Shown here piece by piece: positions 61,784 to 64,000 of a stretch of DNA of 64,000 bases (positions are counted from its first letter, which is position 1; each line of letters opens with the position of its first letter). A model generated the notes under the pieces. It was not told where the DNA came from. It searched no databases and worked only from the letters and a program-made list of their open reading frames with translations. The position numbers and the translations under genes were made by a program. The DNA lies in the NCBI RefSeq assembly GCF_028368935.1, contig NZ_JAQNDK010000002.1:806001-870000 (forward strand), read 5' to 3'. Source of the stretch: Sorangium aterium. GTDB lineage: Bacteria > Myxococcota_A > Polyangia > Polyangiales > Polyangiaceae.

Positions 61784-63523
61784 CTACAAGCCGACATCGC
61801 CGGCCCCTTCCGGCTGGTCGTCGCCGTGGTAGCGGAGCCCGACGCCGCGCCAGATGTCGCGCGGGGAGCTGTGCCCTGGGACGCGCTTCGTGCTCTCGCT
61901 GGCGCCGAGATTCCGGATCCGATCCGCGAAGCGTTTGGACCCCATCGGGAACTTGTTGCCGTTGTCCTGGCTCCATCGCTCGTATTCCCGACGCAGCGCT
62001 GCTTTCTCGACCCATGCGTCCGGCGCGACGACGCAGCGCTCCTTGATGAAGTCGCGCAAGGGGTCGTTCTCGGCGCGGTAGGCTTCCGTCGCTCGCGTGA
62101 TCGACGCCGGTGCGCCCAGCCCATGCTTTTGCCATTCGCTGCACCCGCGCACCGCCCAGGCCAGGATCGCCGGGCCACCGACCGCCGGATCAAGCAGCGC
62201 TGCCTTGACCTGCGGGTCGCGCTTCTCCTTTGGGACGGTGTGCTCGAACGGGATCCGGAGGATGCGGCGCCAGATCGCGGCGTCATCGTCCCGCACGCGC
62301 GGCGCATCGTTCGCGGCGAGCCACAGCTTGAAGGCTGGCTTGAACTCGAAGGACTCGCGGTAGAGGAACCGCGCTGTCACGGTGTCGCCGCCGGTCAGCT
62401 GCTTGACCAGCCCTTCGGCGAGCCGCTTGCCCTCGTCGACCTCGATCGAGAGCACGAGGCGAGCCCCCGCGAGCCGCGCGATGTCGTTGCGCGGACCGCC
62501 GGAGTCACGCCGGGCGATGAAGGTCTCGAAGTCTGCCTTCGCCGCATACTCGCCCATGGTGATCTTCAGCGCTTCGAGGAACGTCGACTTGCCGGAGGCC
62601 GGCGGACCGTGGACGAAGAAGAGTACCTCATCGCTAACGTCGCCGGTCAGCGTGCAGCCTGCGGCGCGGCGGAGGAACCCGATCAGCTCCTCATCGTTGC
62701 CCGTCACGTCAGCGAGGAAGCGATCCCAGATCGGCAGCTCCGCGCCTGGCTCGAACGCGACCGGAACGATTCGGCGCATCATGTCGCGGCGGTCGTGGTC
62801 CCGCAGCTCTCCTGTGCGGAGGTCGAGCACGCCGTTGCGGCAGTTCAGAAGCCAGGGATCGGCGTCGAAGTCACCGGGTTCGGCGCGGACGATCGGCTCC
62901 GTTTCCGCGAGGCGGAGCATCGCATCGATGCCGCGCGCCGACTGCGATCGCTTCGCCCAGTTGAACAGCGCGGTCGCTTCCTTGTGCTGAGCCTTCGCCT
63001 TCGCCACCTCGTCGTCGTCGTGCGCACGCTTCACCCGCTTCGCGGCATGGTTCATCGCGAACTCGGCATCGGTCAGCAGGCGACGCGTCGTCTCCTTTGC
63101 GAGCTCTGCCACCGTGGCCCGATCGCAGCACCATCGGGAGCCGGCCCATGTATGCCAACCACCGAGCGCTTCGACGTGGCGCAGATCAGGACCGTACAGG
63201 GCAACAAGGCGCTCCGCGTTCGCGAGGTCGCTGTCCGGCGCGGTGCCCTGCCTCAGCGGCACAACGACGAGCTGCAGCGACCCGTTGCCGTTCGCGGGAC
63301 CGCCTCCGGTGCATGGCTCCGCAGGCACCATCGAGGCGCCGCACGCATCCAACCAGAGCCCGTCGCCGCGCGAGATCGGCTCATCGTCGCCGGCCTCGTC
63401 GTCGTCTGCGTTCCCGTCACCATGGTCGCTCGGCTCGACATCGTTCGCCGCGCACGCCTCGTCGTCGTGGTGTCGCTCCGGTCCGGCCGTCGACGGCTGT
63501 GCCGAGGTCGGTTCAGCGTGCAT
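61784..63523 (-). CDS. P4/D5-type phage primase-helicase
   Basis: A 579-aa replication protein with a disordered N-terminus, a D5-like N domain (NCRNGVLDLRTGEL, about residues 227-240) and a superfamily-3 helicase core. Walker A is GPPASGKS (306-313), with later motifs LSIEVDEGKRLAEGLVKQLTGGD and FKLWLAANDAPRV. The C-terminus is a winged-helix-like DNA-binding domain (NPLRDFIKERC onward). The N-terminal primase catalytic domain of P4 alpha is not visible, so this is the helicase-primase C-half type. ATG 63523 follows GGGGAGGTG; a GTG at 63538 is less likely. It overlaps the nuclease gene by 11 bases. Confidence 0.87.
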   Translation of the reverse strand: MHAEPTSAQPSTAGPERHHDDEACAANDVEPSDHGDGNADDDEAGDDEPISRGDGLWLDACGASMVPAEPCTGGGPANGNGSLQLVVVPLRQGTAPDSDLANAERLVALYGPDLRHVEALGGWHTWAGSRWCCDRATVAELAKETTRRLLTDAEFAMNHAAKRVKRAHDDDEVAKAKAQHKEATALFNWAKRSQSARGIDAMLRLAETEPIVRAEPGDFDADPWLLNCRNGVLDLRTGELRDHDRRDMMRRIVPVAFEPGAELPIWDRFLADVTGNDEELIGFLRRAAGCTLTGDVSDEVLFFVHGPPASGKSTFLEALKITMGEYAAKADFETFIARRDSGGPRNDIARLAGARLVLSIEVDEGKRLAEGLVKQLTGGDTVTARFLYRESFEFKPAFKLWLAANDAPRVRDDDAAIWRRILRIPFEHTVPKEKRDPQVKAALLDPAVGGPAILAWAVRGCSEWQKHGLGAPASITRATEAYRAENDPLRDFIKERCVVAPDAWVEKAALRREYERWSQDNGNKFPMGSKRFADRIRNLGASESTKRVPGHSSPRDIWRGVGLRYHGDDQPEGAGDVGL

Positions 63524-63968
63524 CCCGCACCTCCCCACGCTTCCGGTGAAATCGCGAGAGAATCAGCGCGGCGATCTTCTCGGCGGACTCGCGCGAGCCT
63601 GCCCACGTCGTACTGATACCGAAGTCCTGCTCGATGGCGAGCGCGCTTGCGATCACCGCCTGGGGCATCGTCCTGCTGCGGTAGCGATGCGCCCAGACAT
63701 CGGGGACGCCGGCCTCCACCAAGATCGTCTTGAGCTCATACGCTCGAAGCCGCTCACACTCACGGAGGAAACGCTCGCGTTCCCATGTGACGCTCTGCAC
63801 GAGGTCGTCCAGGCTCTTGCGCTCGATCGCGACGCTCGTCTCGAACCCGGCGAGCGAGTAGTCCCCGGCGGGCAGCGCTGCGTGCTCCATGTGGAGCCGT
63901 CCGCCGAAGGTCCAGGGGCGCTGCTCGCGCGTGTCGACGATGATGATCATGCTGCCCGCGTCCTTCAT
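63513..63968 (-). CDS. ERCC4-type nuclease
   Basis: A 151-aa XPF/ERCC4-family endonuclease. The active site appears as IIVDTREQRPW (residues 8-18), AGDYSLAGFE and AIERKSLDDLV (the ERK motif), with a C-terminal helical region. Such free-standing phage nucleases act in recombination, branch cutting or replication. GGAGG lies eight bases before ATG 63968, though the frame stays open upstream. It directly precedes the primase and should be cotranscribed. The 32 bases beyond it to the window edge hold no callable gene. Confidence 0.87.
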   Translation of the reverse strand: MKDAGSMIIIVDTREQRPWTFGGRLHMEHAALPAGDYSLAGFETSVAIERKSLDDLVQSVTWERERFLRECERLRAYELKTILVEAGVPDVWAHRYRSRTMPQAVIASALAIEQDFGISTTWAGSRESAEKIAALILSRFHRKRGEVRDAR

Positions 63969-64000
63969 CGCGATGACCTCCGCGGCTGAAGGGACGCGAA

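Larger units (their letters stand above)
54210..64000. mobile_element. Integrated phage-like element (left part)
   Basis: A run of about ten phage-type genes, nearly all on the minus strand, from the integrase at the junction with a truncated host gene to the window edge. It contains integrase, sigma-like factor, XRE repressor, large and probable small terminase, primase-helicase and ERCC4 nuclease. Structural and lysis genes are not in view. The far end and second attachment site lie beyond 64,000. Confidence 0.8.

Overview
The window reads as a chromosomal segment of a very GC-rich myxobacterium, most likely a Sorangium-like member of the Polyangiales. The signs are high G+C at third codon positions, many lipoproteins with Gly/Ser/Ala-rich linkers after the lipid-anchored cysteine, a MYXO-CTERM-type C-terminal anchor, ECF-sigma and STAS regulators, and solitary degradative and detoxification genes. 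The taxonomic call is inference from these traits. No rRNA, tRNA or CRISPR array was seen.

Layout. 1-3.6 kb: end of a polysaccharide operon (PaaK/CapK-like adenylate-forming enzyme, GT4 glycosyltransferase) and an unknown repeat-containing protein. 3.6-7.5 kb: three minus-strand envelope proteins (tandem DUF3237 lipoprotein, LpqC-like esterase lipoprotein, coiled-coil membrane protein) with a palindromic repeat between two of them. 7.7-12.4 kb: two tandem paralogous regulators that join a LacI-type ligand-binding domain to a C-terminal STAS domain without a DNA-binding domain. 12.5-15.2 kb: two membrane proteins, one with a long Pro/Gly/Gln/Tyr repeat tail. 15.3-15.7 kb: a striking inverted-repeat (foldback) structure built of hexanucleotide arrays. 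16.1-22 kb: a tightly overlapping glycan cassette (SDR epimerase, B12/radical-SAM protein, GT4, CgeB-like GT, UDP-glucuronate decarboxylase-like SDR). Two of its enzymes carry substitutions in hallmark catalytic motifs. 22-28.6 kb: DUF4328 protein, somatomedin-B-like lipoprotein, tandem-domain protein, exported tyrosinase, and an AraC/racemase/DUF4291 group. 28.8-32.4 kb: FAD monooxygenase and a divergent LysR/MFS pair with foreign-looking codon use. 32.5-37 kb: PNGase F-like lipoprotein, Zn-ribbon membrane protein, esterase remnant, 48-bp direct repeat and a frameshifted secreted protein; this stretch looks rearranged. 37-49.4 kb: LLM flavin oxidoreductase, TfoX-like protein with a histone-H1-like tail, SF2 helicase, nucleoside hydrolase, MYXO-CTERM protein, NmrA-like protein, orphan substrate-binding lipoprotein operon with a metallophosphoesterase, and an EcsC/TerB-like protein. 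49.7-53.6 kb: antibiotic-type glycosyltransferase, Cys-rich secreted peptide, FosA-like enzyme and AlkX/YcaQ-type DNA glycosylase, a neighbourhood with a defence or detoxification flavour.

From about 54.2 kb to the window end lies one end of an integrated phage-like element. A host gene is cut in mid-frame and a tyrosine integrase reads outward across the junction. Behind it come a small protein and a sigma-like factor coupled to the integrase, a divergent XRE regulator with a palindromic operator candidate, two unknown phage proteins, terminase large and probable small subunits, a putative dual DNA-binding protein, a P4/D5-type primase-helicase and an ERCC4 nuclease. No portal, capsid or tail gene is visible, so this could be a prophage end or a phage satellite.

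The strongest leads are the degenerate-active-site glycan cassette, the LacI-STAS tandem pair, the integrase whose C-terminus is rewritten by integration, the foldback hexamer structure, and the Cys-rich precursor-like peptide.
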